A DNA stretch of 64,000 nt. Origin: Devosia submarina. Its GTDB lineage: Bacteria; Pseudomonadota; Alphaproteobacteria; Rhizobiales; Devosiaceae. Below are positions 45,457 to 54,268 of this stretch, piece after piece; the first letter of the stretch is position 1, and every line of letters starts with the position of its first letter. Both the position numbers and the translations under genes were made by a program. The stretch is from the NCBI RefSeq assembly GCF_003056345.1, contig NZ_PYWB01000006.1, positions 248,001 through 312,000 on the forward strand, read 5' to 3'. The notes below the pieces were generated by a model, which was not told where the DNA came from, did not search any database, and saw only the letters and a list, made by a program, of their open reading frames with translations.

Positions 45457-46284
45457 CTAACCGATCAGGCGATCGCGATTTCCGTTTCGGCGGCAGGTGG
45501 CAATGAACACTGCCGCAGAGGCCGGATCGTCACGAAAGCGCGTGAATTCATCCGGAGCGATGCGAAAGTACGCTTCGTATTCGGCGAGGTGGTGCCGTCC
45601 GTCCTTGGTGATGAGCGTCGACAAGTAGTGAGCGCCGGTCTCGTTGTCGATACCAAGGGTGAATTGTTGGCTTCGATACACCACAACATCGGTGAAGCGC
45701 TGATCTGATGACGCGCCCTTGCGCAGGACGGCGTTTATAGCGGCTACCAAGGCCTTGGCATCCCCGTTGTCCAGCGGCCCTATGAACCGTGTGCCCAGGC
45801 GCACATAGGACTTGCGGCTCCTGATCGTTGCGTAGCCGCCGGTAGAATTTTCATTCACACCATAATTCTTGTGCGTGCGATGATGCACCTCGGCTGCCGG
45901 ACCGCCCTTCTTGTCTCGGGCAAGCTCGAATGAAAAGGGCAGCGGGGTCGCGGATTTGACGCTGATGCTGCCCGGCAGAATGGTGATCCGCCGCGGCAGC
46001 GCATTCGACATTTCGTATAGAGCGGCGACGAAGAGGACCACGAACCCGCAGACCATGATCGCAGCGCCGATCCAGAATTCTGCAGGAGGAACCGAGGTAG
46101 ATGCTTGCTGCCCCGAAAGCATGACCCCAGTTCCAAGCAAGGCAATGCACGCGGCGGCGAGGCACACGGAGACCAGCAGTGCTTGCCGCCCGATCGTACC
46201 GGGGGTGAGCTCGGGCGCTGGATGATTTCGGTGCGGTTGCCGTGCTCGGTTACCACCACTGCCATGACTCACCTCCGTAACCAT
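45457..46284 (-). CDS. Two-span membrane protein of unknown function, possible N-terminal frameshift
   Basis: About 275 residues from an ATG at 46284. Two spans (ALLVSVCLAAACIALLGTGV and FWIGAAIMVCGFVVLFVAAL) precede a domain SNALPRRITILPGSISVKSA, then RSKSYVRLGTRFIGPLDNGDAKALVAAINAVL. A better start, the ATG at 46265 with GGAGG, lies in another frame (MAVVVTEHGNRTEIIQRPSS) and would join this one through an indel in the C5 run near 46200-46204. It converges on the anti-sigma gene. Confidence 0.6.
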   Translation of the reverse strand: MVTEVSHGSGGNRARQPHRNHPAPELTPGTIGRQALLVSVCLAAACIALLGTGVMLSGQQASTSVPPAEFWIGAAIMVCGFVVLFVAALYEMSNALPRRITILPGSISVKSATPLPFSFELARDKKGGPAAEVHHRTHKNYGVNENSTGGYATIRSRKSYVRLGTRFIGPLDNGDAKALVAAINAVLRKGASSDQRFTDVVVYRSQQFTLGIDNETGAHYLSTLITKDGRHHLAEYEAYFRIAPDEFTRFRDDPASAAVFIATCRRNGNRDRLIG

Positions 46285-46328
46285 GTTCCAGCGTTGGTTT
46301 ATGATGCCGGATCCCCCGTCCTGCTGCG

Positions 46329-47981
46329 TCACTCCTCCTCGCGCTCCCAATAGACCTGACCGCGGATCAGCAATTCTTCGGGCGCTGCGGGATCGCCGCC
46401 GTCGATCATCGCGAAGAAGTGCCGCTCCTGCCCGTCCCGACCGTCGATGATCATGGTGAAGTCCTCGAAACGGTACGTCAGGCGCTGAGGCTCTTCGTCG
46501 CCGGGCACCACAGTGATGAAGGAGCCGGCGAAATTGCCGGCAATGAAACCGCCACGCGTATGGGTGACGGTGCCGTCGCGGCTGAACACATATTCGCGGT
46601 CGCTGCGCGCACCGCCACTGGCTATTTGCAGATAGTAGAAGGCGCCCTCCAGCCGCTGATTGGCGGGCATTGGCACCAGGCGTTGTGCTTCCGACAGATT
46701 GATCTCCTCGCCCTGGTCGAGGCCGCCGGTCCGGACCAGCATGACTTTGCCCCAGTGATCGGACCAGGTGAACCAGCGCTCCGGTTCGCGCTGCCGCGAG
46801 AGATCTACGTTCAGGTCCGTAAAGGCAAAATCCCACTCATGGCGGTAAGCCGTGCCATCCCGCAGCAGCACATAGATGTCCTCCTGTCGATCGATATAGC
46901 CGTTACCAAACCCGTCGATACGGTTGGCGAAGTCGGCCGCGTAGAGCACGCGATCGACTTGGTCCATGGCGAGGCCAGCATTGAGACCGGCGAACGCTTC
47001 GGCGAACTCCAGCGGGCGGAGCATGAGGCCGGCACTGTCGTCGATGGCAGGTTCCGCATCGGTGGGCTTGGCGTTGGAAATACGGCAATCGCCGAGATTG
47101 ATGATGCCACCGACGCGCTGTTCCAGTACCCAGCGTGGTGATCCGGTGATCACCACATCGGTACCGAGGCCGGCAGCGAACAGGTCTTTGTCCTGTTCCG
47201 TGGCGAAGTCGCTGCAGCTCGCCTCGAGGCTCGACTGCCAGTCACCACGCCACTCGCGCAACTCGTCTTTCGAGACGATGCGACCGCGCAGATGCAATTC
47301 GCCCTGAGCTTCCAGCCATCGGAGAAGATATTCTTCGCGCGCCTCCCTGAGATGACGGTTGTCCTCGGCGCCGACCCTGGTGCCGACGGCTTCCATCACT
47401 GCGAGGGAGCGTGTCCATAGCGTCGCGAGGGGCATGACTCCAAGCTCGTGGGCTTTAAAGGTGGGCGCGGGGGCTTCGGCAAGCTTGATGCCGAAGTCCT
47501 CGGCATCCCGGACGAGGCTGCGAATGGAGCTGGCGAGGTCAAACATCTCCTCATTCAGTTCCTGCGCCAGATCGTGGCACGGCGAGGCATCTGCTTGGAT
47601 TGCGATGGCGACTTCTTCCCGAGCGCTCACCGCATAGGCGTCGAGCTCCGCGCCAAGGCCGTCGTAAGCGGCGATGGCGGCGGCCAGGACTCGGTCATAT
47701 GCCTGCAGGTCCACCACATGCGCCCAGCCCGCCATAAAGTCGCTTCGCGCTACCCTGCCGTCGGGGAAGCTCTCGTCGCAGACATCCACAATAGCCCGTG
47801 CCTTAGTGACGGATGTTACGGTATTCCCCATCAACTCGGCGTATTCCGTGGCGTCATCCGCCTGTGCAGGCCCGAGCGCGAAGAGTAGGGCGAGCGCAGC
47901 GCTGGCAATCCGGATCGTAGGCTTCCGCTGGTGCCGCACCAATGCGGCCGAGTAGCAGGGGAAAGTTGTAGATACGGACAA
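46329..47981 (-). CDS. Large exported protein of unknown function
   Basis: A 550-residue protein starting at a TTG with GGGAGGG seven bases upstream. A signal peptide (TIRIASAALALLFALGPAQA) lies near 22-42. A helical region (60-240) is followed by a beta-rich second half: FANRIDGFGNGYIDRQEDIYVLLRDGTAY, DLNVDLSRQREPERWFTWSD, and YVFSRDGTVTHTRGGFIAGN near 480, where the D-G turn and following strands resemble lipocalin-like plant/bacterial wall domains. No confident family. It is the largest gene of the exported-protein block and is followed by the membrane protein at 45457. Confidence 0.7.
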   Translation of the reverse strand: MSVSTTFPCYSAALVRHQRKPTIRIASAALALLFALGPAQADDATEYAELMGNTVTSVTKARAIVDVCDESFPDGRVARSDFMAGWAHVVDLQAYDRVLAAAIAAYDGLGAELDAYAVSAREEVAIAIQADASPCHDLAQELNEEMFDLASSIRSLVRDAEDFGIKLAEAPAPTFKAHELGVMPLATLWTRSLAVMEAVGTRVGAEDNRHLREAREEYLLRWLEAQGELHLRGRIVSKDELREWRGDWQSSLEASCSDFATEQDKDLFAAGLGTDVVITGSPRWVLEQRVGGIINLGDCRISNAKPTDAEPAIDDSAGLMLRPLEFAEAFAGLNAGLAMDQVDRVLYAADFANRIDGFGNGYIDRQEDIYVLLRDGTAYRHEWDFAFTDLNVDLSRQREPERWFTWSDHWGKVMLVRTGGLDQGEEINLSEAQRLVPMPANQRLEGAFYYLQIASGGARSDREYVFSRDGTVTHTRGGFIAGNFAGSFITVVPGDEEPQRLTYRFEDFTMIIDGRDGQERHFFAMIDGGDPAAPEELLIRGQVYWEREEE

Positions 47982-48180
47982 TGTGCATCCCTCCCGGCGT
48001 TTATCGAGCTGTCTTTCGCGCGCGTCGAGTCTTCATCGGTTTCTTCAAATAGACAACCTTATGACGCTGCTCTTCCCCCTGCTCTTGGGCTCGAAAGCGA
48101 AAAGATATAGCCGCGTCCTGGCCAATACTGACCCGAGCCAACTCGTCTTACTTGCATCGGAACCTTCAGGGATTTGCGCC

Positions 48181-48534
48181 ATGACACGTCACCTCCTCAC
48201 CCTTTTCGCGGCGGTCTGCTGCCTCTTCACCGCCCCGGCGGCCCTGGCGGACGGCTTTGCTTCCGCCCAGATTGGCGGCTTTACCGAATTAAAGGTCGGG
48301 AAGACCAACATCCTTTGTTACCAGGAGCCTTGCCCCTGGAACGGGGTCATGCCCGCCGATCAACCTATCGCTCCGCATAAGACGCTTTGGAGCGGCGACA
48401 TGCCCCCTCCCCTGCGTGGCGTGAGCGAGGATCGTGCCCATATTCGCGAAAATTACCGCGAGCATTGCACGCTGATCAGCGGGCGCTTCCGGCAAGGTGT
48501 TCTTGAAGTAGCCGAGATCCTCGGGCCTTGCTAA
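48181..48534 (+). CDS. Small exported Cys-rich protein
   Basis: A 117-residue protein with a signal peptide (MTRHLLTLFAAVCCLFTAPA). The mature part, FTELKVGKTNILCYQEPCPWNGVMPADQP, then WSGDMPPPLRG, HIRENYREHCTLISGRFRQG and EVAEILGPC, has four Cys that could form two disulfides. No family known. AGGGA precedes the ATG. Convergent with the next gene. Confidence 0.65.
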   Translation: MTRHLLTLFAAVCCLFTAPAALADGFASAQIGGFTELKVGKTNILCYQEPCPWNGVMPADQPIAPHKTLWSGDMPPPLRGVSEDRAHIRENYREHCTLISGRFRQGVLEVAEILGPC

Positions 48535-48552
48535 GCTTGAGTTTCCACCAAC

Positions 48553-49098
48553 TTACTGTTCCAGCTGCACGGAACCGAACGGGGCTGCGCCGGAGGGGTC
48601 CTGGAGACAGGGCGTGCTGAAATAGCCGACGATGTAGCGGTGAGGATCGCGTTTGAAGCCGGAATCGAGGCTATGGCTCTCCCCGCTTGCGGGATCCACG
48701 GCCGCGATGTTGACGCCGCCATTGTCCAGCACGCGATCCCTAAAGATTTCCCAGCCACGCTGCCGCCAATCAGCCACCACATTAGTGAGCACGCCAGCCG
48801 CATCACCCTTTCCGGCCGAGAGGCGGACGCCAACCCACACCGCATAGATGTCGCCGCGCATCTCGCCCCGTGCACCCTGGCAGCGATTTATCCGGACGTC
48901 GAAGCGCTCGCGTTCGACTGGCAGGTCAGCGATAAGTGCTTCCACCTTCTCTGCGAAGACGGCCGCGGCGTGATGGCTTTCTCGCTGCTCCAACCCTGTC
49001 TGGGCAGAAGTAGGAATTATGGGCAAACAAAGGGCCATTCCGAGGCTGGCGATCCCGGCACGAATGATTGGCCAATTGAAGTGGTATGATGTGGTCAT
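48553..49098 (-). CDS. Exported protein of unknown function
   Basis: A 181-residue protein with an N-terminal signal (FNWPIIRAGIASLGMALCLP to TSAQ). Two Cys occur in the mature chain (RINRCQGARGEMRGDIYAVW and GYFSTPCLQDPSG), likely disulfide-linked. The repeated hydrophobic-charged pattern (VVADWRQRGWEIFRDRVLDNGG) suggests a mixed fold like the lipoproteins nearby. No family recognised. AAGGAC lies before the ATG. Confidence 0.6.
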   Translation of the reverse strand: MTTSYHFNWPIIRAGIASLGMALCLPIIPTSAQTGLEQRESHHAAAVFAEKVEALIADLPVERERFDVRINRCQGARGEMRGDIYAVWVGVRLSAGKGDAAGVLTNVVADWRQRGWEIFRDRVLDNGGVNIAAVDPASGESHSLDSGFKRDPHRYIVGYFSTPCLQDPSGAAPFGSVQLEQ

Positions 49099-49267
49099 GC
49101 TGGTCCTGTCCTTGCACGGGCGGGAGGAGTGGTTCGCTACCCAATAGACGACTGGGTCTAGTCAAAACTTGGCCTTGGCCATGCAATCGTGCTGGTGTTC
49201 GATAAAGACCAATTATCGGTTCTGGCGATCGTCAAATGATCAGGAAACGTCAAAAGGAACAGCGGCG

Positions 49268-49750
49268 ATGCGCAAGACAGTGCTGACCATAGTGGCCGTG
49301 GCGGGCGTCGGGCTCGTCGGCGCGGGGTTCTATGGCTTGGTTCTGCACGAGGAGCCTCTCGCCACGGGCGAACTGGTGGAGGCGCTGCTTGAGGAAGCCA
49401 ACGAGAACAAGCTGACCGAGGTCTTTGCCCGCTTCGTGCCGATCGAGGCCGGTTTCGAGCAGCAGGCCGCCGTGTTGAACGCCAATGGCTTCCGCTGCGG
49501 CGTCCGCCCGGCCTATGTGGAGGGCAACACCTATCTGAGCTGCGACCGTCCCGTCGAAGGCACCGGCTATTGCCGCGGCTTTCGCTATTACAGCTATCAG
49601 ACCAGAACGGGCGAGATCATCGAGACCCTGGGTTCTGCCTTTGATCGCCGGCGCGACAGGAACTTGCTCGGGCGTTGCGAAGAAATCCGCCAGCATTTCT
49701 ACGCGCTGGCAAATGAGATCGGTGAGATCAAAGCTGGTGCGGAGCGTTAG
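49268..49750 (+). CDS. Exported or anchored protein of unknown function
   Basis: A 160-residue protein. An N-terminal hydrophobic segment (KTVLTIVAVAGVGLVGAGFY) may be a signal anchor; there is no clear cleavage site. Then LVEALLEEANENKLTEVFARFVP, FRCGVRPAYVEGNTYLSCDRP, TGYCRGFRYYSYQTRTGEII and RDRNLLGRCEEIRQHF place four Cys likely in disulfides. It converges on the 49747 gene, overlapping by 4 bp. Function unknown. Confidence 0.65.
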   Translation: MRKTVLTIVAVAGVGLVGAGFYGLVLHEEPLATGELVEALLEEANENKLTEVFARFVPIEAGFEQQAAVLNANGFRCGVRPAYVEGNTYLSCDRPVEGTGYCRGFRYYSYQTRTGEIIETLGSAFDRRRDRNLLGRCEEIRQHFYALANEIGEIKAGAER

Positions 49751-50472
49751 CGCGTCAGCTCCAAATAGCCGTCTCGCAGGACCGCCATCATGTCCTTCTG
49801 TCGGTTGATGTCATCCACCATTTCCACCATGGAAAAGCTCGTCATGCGCGCCGAGCAGTCTTCGGCCGTAGGATTGGGCCGGCGCACTTCTTCGGCATTG
49901 GCGAGAATTTCTGCCTGCTGCTCCTGCGGCAGCACGGCAAACAGCTCCTTTATCTCGTCATAGTCGACCCGGTAGCGACCATCGTGACAGACATCGGCAT
50001 AGGCCATGTGCCGGTGCGCCAGGTCGAGCGCTGACCGGCTGCGGGCCCGAAGGTCGCGTGCGACATCTTCCACGTCGCCACGTTCGACAATGTTTGCGAC
50101 CAGGTTGCGGTTGGCCTCGCTGAGGCTGGAGTAGGCCAGTGGCGGCAGATCCGAATCGGGGTTGAACCAGTCCGCCGGCCGCACCAGGTCGAAGGATGCC
50201 GCCAGCTGCAGCAGGCAGACCAGCACGGCCAGACCCGCGACAGCCTTGCCCGCCAGCGCCTCGTGGCCTCGGGCGAGCAAGGTTCGACCGGCCAGGACCA
50301 TGCCGGCAAGCGCCAGAATCGCACCAAGGAAATTGAACTGCTCATCCCGGACCACCGTCCCATTGACCGTCACGGTCTGCGAACTGCCGACAAACAAGAA
50401 GAAGGGCACCAGCCCCAGGGCGAGTGCGATAATCGGGGTTTTGAGGCTCCGAAGAGAGAAGGCTGAAGTCAT
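49747..50472 (-). CDS. Membrane protein of unknown function
   Basis: A 241-residue protein with three or four N-terminal spans (TPIIALALGLVPFFLFVGSS, FLGAILALAGMVLAGRTLL, AVAGLAVLVCLLQLAASFDL), then a soluble domain from about 110 (PLAYSSLSEANRNLVANIVE, DLAHRHMAYADVCHDGRYRVDYDEIKELF). The second half is helical, ending QKDMMAVLRDGYLELTR. The start at 50472 overlaps the stop of the next upstream gene (ATGA), so the two form an operon. No family known. Confidence 0.65.
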   Translation of the reverse strand: MTSAFSLRSLKTPIIALALGLVPFFLFVGSSQTVTVNGTVVRDEQFNFLGAILALAGMVLAGRTLLARGHEALAGKAVAGLAVLVCLLQLAASFDLVRPADWFNPDSDLPPLAYSSLSEANRNLVANIVERGDVEDVARDLRARSRSALDLAHRHMAYADVCHDGRYRVDYDEIKELFAVLPQEQQAEILANAEEVRRPNPTAEDCSARMTSFSMVEMVDDINRQKDMMAVLRDGYLELTR

Positions 50473-51053
50473 GGAGCGATACTCACTGCAGGAAAGGACA
50501 AGTTGGCCAGTGCGTTTATCGCCTCGCTGCGCATGGCACCGAGGCCGCTCATGAAGCTCGTGGCGCCCTCCTGGCCATAACCGCGACGGCTGATACCGAC
50601 GAGGGCGACCCCTTCTCCATCCCCGAGTGCCTGATAGCGGTAGGCATTCCACTCCACGATCACCGGATCAGCCTCAAGATCGCTGATCAGAAAATCAAGC
50701 AGCACCTCCCCTGTCGCGTCGTTTCGCATCAGGTCGTAGTTGAGCACCGGGTCCACGCCCTTGCGGGATTCGAGCGACTGGATCTGCGATGTGGCTGCAT
50801 CCATCGGGGTAAGAGCACCGCTGACGGCCTCGACCAGGATCATGTCCTGGTAGGTCTCGACCTGCTGGCCTGCCGGCACATATTCCTGCTTGAAGTAGTT
50901 TTCAGATGGTTGCGAGGTCCACGCCAGAGCGTAGTCCTCGCCTTGGAAGAAAATCGGGCCGGGCACATTGAGCAGGTCGGACTGAGCAGAGCTGGGCATC
51001 AACATCAAGGCGGCAATAGCCGCAGCACAGATGGTTGTGGGGATTGGTCGCAA
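50469..51053 (-). CDS. Exported protein of unknown function
   Basis: About 194 residues. The best start is a TTG at 51053 with GGAGG five bases upstream, giving a signal peptide PIPTTICAAAIAALMLMPSS to AQS. The mature chain contains FFQGEDYALAWTSQPSENYF, a PLTD-like VEAVSGALTPMDAATSQI helix, and EWNAYRYQALGDGEGVALVG. EW-x-x-YRY and GISRRGYG recall exported proteins of unknown function seen in other proteobacteria. It is coupled to the downstream membrane protein by ATGA overlap. Confidence 0.65.
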   Translation of the reverse strand: MRPIPTTICAAAIAALMLMPSSAQSDLLNVPGPIFFQGEDYALAWTSQPSENYFKQEYVPAGQQVETYQDMILVEAVSGALTPMDAATSQIQSLESRKGVDPVLNYDLMRNDATGEVLLDFLISDLEADPVIVEWNAYRYQALGDGEGVALVGISRRGYGQEGATSFMSGLGAMRSEAINALANLSFPAVSIAP

Positions 51054-51327
51054 GATGGCCTCCAAGCTGGTTCTGTGAATAAGACGCAATCTGGCGCCAT
51101 AGTATTGGCCAAGGCCAGGTCTTTTCTTTCTTTTCCCAGCAGGACCAATAGAGGGGGTCGGCATTGCGTCTCAATATGGACGCTCCCGAGGAGACGAGGC
51201 CATGTTCGCACTGCGTTCCGAAATCTTGCCAGCTATCTGATTGCCTCATCGCGTAAAAAGCGTACCGGGGCTGCTATGACGTCGCATGCGCTATTCCGGG
51301 GTTAGGCTATTCAAGCGCAGGCAACCA

Positions 51328-51924
51328 CTACTCCGGGCAGCGGCCCCAGACCTCGATCTCGTCTGCGGTTCTGATGACCATGACATCCGCCCCCGGGAGC
51401 CAAATCTCCTGACCGGCCTCGAGCGCGGCTTTCATTTCGGCCAGTGCTTTCTGCTGCTGATCCTGGGGCGCATCTTCCAGCCCATAAATGGAGAGGATGT
51501 AGTCCTCCTCAAGGACGGTGCTGAACATGCGTCCACCATCGACGGCCACCAGGTCGAACGAACCGTGGTCCTCGCCTGTTGGTGAGCGCTGATCGATATG
51601 GACTCGATCAGGGCCGGTCACGGAATAGGTGACTATGTTCTCCCAGTCGTCAGCGCACAGCCGCTCGATGCTGCGCGCCAGGCTTTCCCGGGACGCGCGA
51701 TCTTCCAGTTTCCAATTCCGAATGGTGTTGTTCAGCGTGAACCAGCGACCAGCAAGGCTTGCGACGATTTCGGATGCGGCCGCTGGGCCGCCTAATTGCT
51801 GCAATTCTCCGGTCGCAACAAGCGGAGCAACCCTGTCGATCTGCTCGGCAATAAGCTCGGAGGCAGCGGCCTCCGAGACGGACACCAGCACCAAAGCGGC
51901 AGCGGCGACGCGCAGCGGGTTCAT
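51328..51924 (-). CDS. Exported protein of unknown function
   Basis: A 198-residue protein with a signal peptide (MNPLRVAAAALVLVSVSEAA). The mature part has AGRWFTLNNTIRNWKLEDRAS, VTYSVTGPDRVHIDQRSPTG and DLVAVDGGRMFSTVLEEDYILSIYG, strand-rich like a lipocalin or lysozyme-inhibitor fold, then a C-terminal helix and ADEIEVWGRCPE. AAGGAG precedes the ATG. No family assigned. Confidence 0.65.
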   Translation of the reverse strand: MNPLRVAAAALVLVSVSEAAASELIAEQIDRVAPLVATGELQQLGGPAAASEIVASLAGRWFTLNNTIRNWKLEDRASRESLARSIERLCADDWENIVTYSVTGPDRVHIDQRSPTGEDHGSFDLVAVDGGRMFSTVLEEDYILSIYGLEDAPQDQQQKALAEMKAALEAGQEIWLPGADVMVIRTADEIEVWGRCPE

Positions 51925-51967
51925 CTTAGATTCTCCTTAGAATGCGAAGGCGGACGGGCGGGCGCTC

Positions 51968-52276
51968 TCAGACCCCGAAGGGATCGAGTACCATCAGTAT
52001 GTAGCTCATGGTGCCGATAGAGGCTGCTAGGCACAGCCAGATGAGGGAGTGGAACAGGTTCACCAATGGCCATTTCATCCAGGCGCTCAGCCCCTGCAGC
52101 GTGGCGAGGGCAAGACAGGCGGACGGATAAAGGATTAGCGCGGAGAGGCCGACGCCGAAGATAGCCTCATCCACTGTGCCGGCAAAGGCTGACGCGCCCA
52201 TGATCCACATCAGCAGCAACGGCATCGCTGCCATCGCCGCCAGCAGTGGCGGCAGGACCAGCAGCGTTTGGACCAA
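51968..52276 (-). CDS. Small multi-span membrane protein
   Basis: About 102 residues with three predicted spans (LLVLPPLLAAMAAMPLLLMW, AIFGVGLSALILYPSACLAL, LIWLCLAASIGTMSYILMVL). A TTG at 52276 is the tentative start. The frame stays open to the TGA at 52346 with a basic leader (AERRRRGGGRGQSR), so the true start may lie upstream. Follows the exported gene at 52346 on the same strand. Confidence 0.5.
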   Translation of the reverse strand: MVQTLLVLPPLLAAMAAMPLLLMWIMGASAFAGTVDEAIFGVGLSALILYPSACLALATLQGLSAWMKWPLVNLFHSLIWLCLAASIGTMSYILMVLDPFGV

Positions 52277-52345
52277 CCGGGACTGGCCACGCCCACCCCC
52301 CCGTCGGCGACGCTCGGCTGGACCGCCAGAACGCGCCGCCCGCGG

Positions 52346-52750
52346 TCACGACGCCCTGCCGATCTGCACGACTGTGAAGTCACGGCGAAGGTAGGCATCG
52401 AACAAGGCCTGGAACGTGGGAGCGTCGCCGAAGCCTGCAAGGTAGCGCAGGTCCTTAGGGTCAACAAATGACTTCTCGTTCCAGGCGTCGGCGGCGTGCG
52501 TCTGCAGCGTATTATAGGGCGGGACCATGCCGCCGACCATAGCGCGCGCCAGCACGGTCCGGTTGAGCCCCTCGGCGCCGGCCAACTCATGGAGCGCCGC
52601 CATGTCCACGAAGCTGAACTGGATCGCAGCGGGGGTGTTCAGCACCGTACCCGGCAATTTCGCTAGAGAATTCCGTAGCGGCTCGACGCCTTGAGTAAGG
52701 ACGGGAACACTGGCCATCAGCAAGATGGCAGCGGCGGCAGTAAGGCGCAT
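52346..52750 (-). CDS. Exported protein of unknown function
   Basis: A 134-residue protein with a signal peptide (MRLTAAAAILLMASVPVLTQ). SLAKLPGTVLNTPAAIQFSFVDMAALHELAG, then NTLQTHAADAWNEKSFVDPKDLRYLAGFG and TFQALFDAYLRRDFTVVQIG. AGGGAG precedes the ATG. The end IGRAS is abrupt, and the next membrane frame continues in the same reading frame beyond the TGA, which hints at a former fusion or readthrough. No family known. Confidence 0.6.
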   Translation of the reverse strand: MRLTAAAAILLMASVPVLTQGVEPLRNSLAKLPGTVLNTPAAIQFSFVDMAALHELAGAEGLNRTVLARAMVGGMVPPYNTLQTHAADAWNEKSFVDPKDLRYLAGFGDAPTFQALFDAYLRRDFTVVQIGRAS

Positions 52751-52916
52751 GGTTCTACTCCCTTGAGTTGTCTTTTCAGGTGAGACGCGCGATTGGGCGC
52801 TGTTGTTGGTGGAGAGACGAGTTTATGTGTCTCGGTATTTGCCGCCCTAGCCCAATCACGATCCCCCGCCTGCGACAAAGAGATGGTCGTCGATCGCGAA
52901 CAACAGGCGAGGTGCC

Positions 52917-53867
52917 TTAGCGCAAAGCGCCGTCGTGATTGCCTGCCAACGCATCAATCAACCGGTGCGGTACGGTCAGATCCCACCAAAGAGCATCCGC
53001 ATCGTCCGCCATGTCGGGTAGCGGCCTGATAAGGCTGGTCCCGGCAAAGACCAGATGGGGAATAGGCAAGCGTAGGCTAAACCAGCCATGTTCAAAGCGC
53101 GCGGTCAGATATGTTTGCGGATGGCGCGCAGCCAGGGCCAGCATGGCGCGACGAAACTCAGGCGTCAGCAAGGTGTCGATAGAGGCATTCTGGCTGGCAA
53201 TGGTGTCGAAGACAGCATCGAACTCAGGATCGATCTGCTGCCTTTGCTCCGAACTGCCCGTCACCTGCCGAAGCAGATTGTCCACCTTGCTGGCAAAGCC
53301 TGCCTGGGGCATCAAGTGCAAATATCCAGAAAATGATCGTGGGACTGCGATCTCCACCTGCATGACATGGGTGATGCGCTGTCCTGACTGGCCCCGCCGC
53401 CAGATCGTGGACTCGGTCAAGCGATAACCGATCTCGCGATAACGGCCATGGCTCTGCCACGCGACGACACGCATGCCTTTGTCGCTGAACAGGTCACCGA
53501 GCCATTTATCGATCTCGACCGCGCCCCAGCCGCTGGCAAAACCGACTTGTCCCCACCGTTCGCCAATCGCCGGCGCCAATACGGCAATAGCAAGATCGCG
53601 CCAGAGCCGTTGAGCCAGCCGCCACACGCCCCAAGCGCCGAGCGCCGCGACAACTGGCGGGAGAACCATCCCTTCCAGATGTCCAAGCAGGACAAGGAAA
53701 GTGCCGCCCGCCAGATTGAGGCTGGCGGACAGGGCCTGTATGCGACGCGGCTCCGCCACGCGCAGAAGGGCCTCGATCTCCTTGCGCTGCAGCCCACTTG
53801 CCGGCGTTCGCTCTGCCTGCCGTGTCGTCTGGTCTAATCTTTCAGTTCCTGCACCTGGTTGCGACAT
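52917..53867 (-). CDS. DUF3137-like membrane protein
   Basis: A 316-residue protein. Two hydrophobic segments near 55-100 (IQALSASLNLAGGTFLVLLG and PPVVAALGAWGVWRLAQRLW) are followed by a soluble domain: FSDKGMRVVAWQSHGRYREIG, RRGQSGQRITHVMQVEIAVP, FDAVFDTIASQNASIDTLLTPEFRRAML and AGTSLIRPLPDM. The second-half pattern (FxVxxxDxxxAxxLLTPEF) fits DUF3137, whose function is unknown. The ATG at 53867 overlaps the preceding stop (TGATG). Confidence 0.65.
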   Translation of the reverse strand: MSQPGAGTERLDQTTRQAERTPASGLQRKEIEALLRVAEPRRIQALSASLNLAGGTFLVLLGHLEGMVLPPVVAALGAWGVWRLAQRLWRDLAIAVLAPAIGERWGQVGFASGWGAVEIDKWLGDLFSDKGMRVVAWQSHGRYREIGYRLTESTIWRRGQSGQRITHVMQVEIAVPRSFSGYLHLMPQAGFASKVDNLLRQVTGSSEQRQQIDPEFDAVFDTIASQNASIDTLLTPEFRRAMLALAARHPQTYLTARFEHGWFSLRLPIPHLVFAGTSLIRPLPDMADDADALWWDLTVPHRLIDALAGNHDGALR

Positions 53868-54268
53868 CAAACACCCTGGTCCCCATCGGCCAACACAATC
53901 TGCAGCCATTCTAGCCGCTCGCGGGTCAGTTCCAGCCAGCAATCAGAATGTACCACAGCCGTAAAGCTGCCGTCGCCCCACAGCTTCGCTTCGGTGTCGC
54001 AACTCGATTGCCGATAGACCTGCCAATCGTGCTGTGCCGCCTTCACGGCGCTTGCTTGTTCGGGCGTCAGCTGCGGGCGGTGTTGCCCGAGCATGGTGTC
54101 CAATTCGGCTTGCACGCGATCAATAGCTGTGCCGATGCAGTCCAGCATGGCGACTGTCACGCCGCCGCTTTCTGCCATACAGGCGTCGTGCTCGCTGTCG
54201 GCAGCACGCAGGGAGGAGCCAAGGCCAGCAAGGAACAGGATGATCACGGCGGCAGCAAAGATTTTCAT
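53867..54268 (-). CDS. LprI-like (DUF1311) exported lysozyme-inhibitor-type protein
   Basis: A 133-residue protein with a signal peptide (MKIFAAAVIILFLAGLGSSL). DACMAESGGVTVAMLDCIGTAIDRVQAELD and QHDWQVYRQSSCDTEAKLW with DCWLELTRERLEWL match the LprI/DUF1311 pattern, with four conserved Cys in disulfides. LprI family proteins inhibit lysozyme in the envelope. AGGGAA lies before the ATG at 54268. It heads the operon with the DUF3137-like gene. Confidence 0.8.
   Translation of the reverse strand: MKIFAAAVIILFLAGLGSSLRAADSEHDACMAESGGVTVAMLDCIGTAIDRVQAELDTMLGQHRPQLTPEQASAVKAAQHDWQVYRQSSCDTEAKLWGDGSFTAVVHSDCWLELTRERLEWLQIVLADGDQGV

Noticed and set aside
46419..47141. 240-codon plus-strand frame
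   Set aside because: Antisense to the 550-residue exported protein, which has a strong Shine-Dalgarno and signal peptide.
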